A stretch of 63,037 bases of DNA, from assembly GCF_000980875.1 (NCBI RefSeq), contig NZ_LAYO01000092.1, positions 1 through 63,037 on the forward strand. Reading direction: 5' to 3'. A model generated the notes under the pieces. That model saw only the letters and a list, made by a program, of their open reading frames with translations, was not told where the DNA came from and searched no databases. This document shows, piece after piece, positions 62,777 to 63,037 of the stretch. The position numbers were made by a program, and so were the translations under genes. Positions within the stretch are counted from its first letter, which is position 1; every line of letters begins with the position of its first letter. The stretch comes from Leucobacter sp. Ag1. Its GTDB lineage: Bacteria > Actinomycetota > Actinomycetes > Actinomycetales > Microbacteriaceae.

Positions 62777-63037
62777 CCCGCGGCGAGCCGCGCGTCGGCT
62801 CGATCGGGATCGGCGGCGAGCTCGAGGAGTGCGCGGTGCACCGCGGGATCGCCCGAGAGCTCGGGATGGAACGAGATCCCGGTGGCCGTGCCGAGCCTGA
62901 GCGCGGATCCGATGCCCGCGGCGCCGGTGTCGGACGCGTCCGCGCCGGTGCCGGATGCGCCCGCGGTCGCCGAGGTCGCGCCGAGGACGCGGCCGCCGGC
63001 CCGGGCGATCGCGCGAGCGCCCGGGCCGACCGACACG
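62773..63037 (-). CDS. pdxT: PdxT, pyridoxal-5'-phosphate synthase glutaminase subunit (partial)
   Basis: Only the C-terminal 88 or so residues are in the window; the start lies beyond base 63037. GISFHPELSGDPAVHRALLE matches the end of PdxT, with the catalytic His and Glu in HPE; the enzyme supplies ammonia from glutamine to PdxS for vitamin B6 synthesis. Before it lies an unusual Ala/Gly/Thr/Asp-rich stretch of about 25-30 residues (about 62885-62975) where PdxT normally has a short link from the preceding strand. Its stop shares CTAG with the methyltransferase stop. Confidence 0.65.
   Translation of the reverse strand, partial: VSVGPGARAIARAGGRVLGATSATAGASGTGADASDTGAAGIGSALRLGTATGISFHPELSGDPAVHRALLELAADPDRADARLAAG

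Overview
The window is about 63 kb of very G+C-rich DNA, dense with genes and with few non-coding gaps. Gene content points to an actinobacterium, most likely Microbacteriaceae (Leucobacter-like): a WhiB protein, a SigR/RsrA-type sigma/anti-sigma pair, polyphosphate glucokinase, DUF3097, and frequent leaderless starts (TANNNT hexamer, 6-7 nt, then ATG/GTG). The genus is inference only. No tRNA, rRNA or CRISPR array was seen.

Layout. 1-4.6 kb: end of a LysR-type regulator, an ABC-2 exporter pair and a DEAD-box RNA helicase with an Arg/Gly-rich repeat tail. 4.8-15.2 kb: an aromatic/organic acid region with two paralogous ThDP enzymes (one with a damaged cofactor site), two FAD hydroxylases, a DUF3237 protein, a metabolite:proton symporter and an IclR regulator with matching operators. 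15.3-19.7 kb: a 2-methylcitrate (propionate) operon, GntR-prpD-prpB-prpC. 19.8-25.6 kb: an aldehyde dehydrogenase, then a ureohydrolase/NCS1 permease/cyclase group divergent from an XRE-cupin regulator with a shared palindrome. 25.6-41.7 kb: mainly core genes (MFS, ppgK, hrpA, ankyrin protein, aldo/keto reductase, mdh, argG, whiB, bcp, rsgA, aroA, sigR-rsrA). A textbook SigR-type promoter lies across the aroA start.

41.7-44.5 kb is an accessory islet: a decayed IS5-family element inserted at the CTAG holding the rsrA stop codon, three lower-G+C genes resembling a type VII-secreted (WXG/LXG-like) effector operon with a membrane protein at its end, and a second, diverged IS 3' end carrying the same 15-bp flank. 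44.6-49.5 kb: a five-gene, fully overlapping peptide/nickel-type ABC importer operon. 49.7-55.6 kb: alpha/beta hydrolase, small HExxH protein, arginase-family protein, DUF3097, MFS exporter, enoyl-CoA hydratase/HIBYL-CoA hydrolase.

55.6-61.3 kb is the most intriguing locus: an IclR regulator and an aromatic amino acid lyase homologue whose MIO-forming Ala-Ser-Gly is Gly-Thr-Gly, divergent from a complete OpuC-type quaternary-amine ABC importer. This fits uptake and trimethylamine elimination of a histidine betaine (ergothioneine/hercynine-like) better than ordinary histidine breakdown. The window closes with a VOC protein, an orphan beta-class DNA methyltransferase and the 3' end of pdxT.
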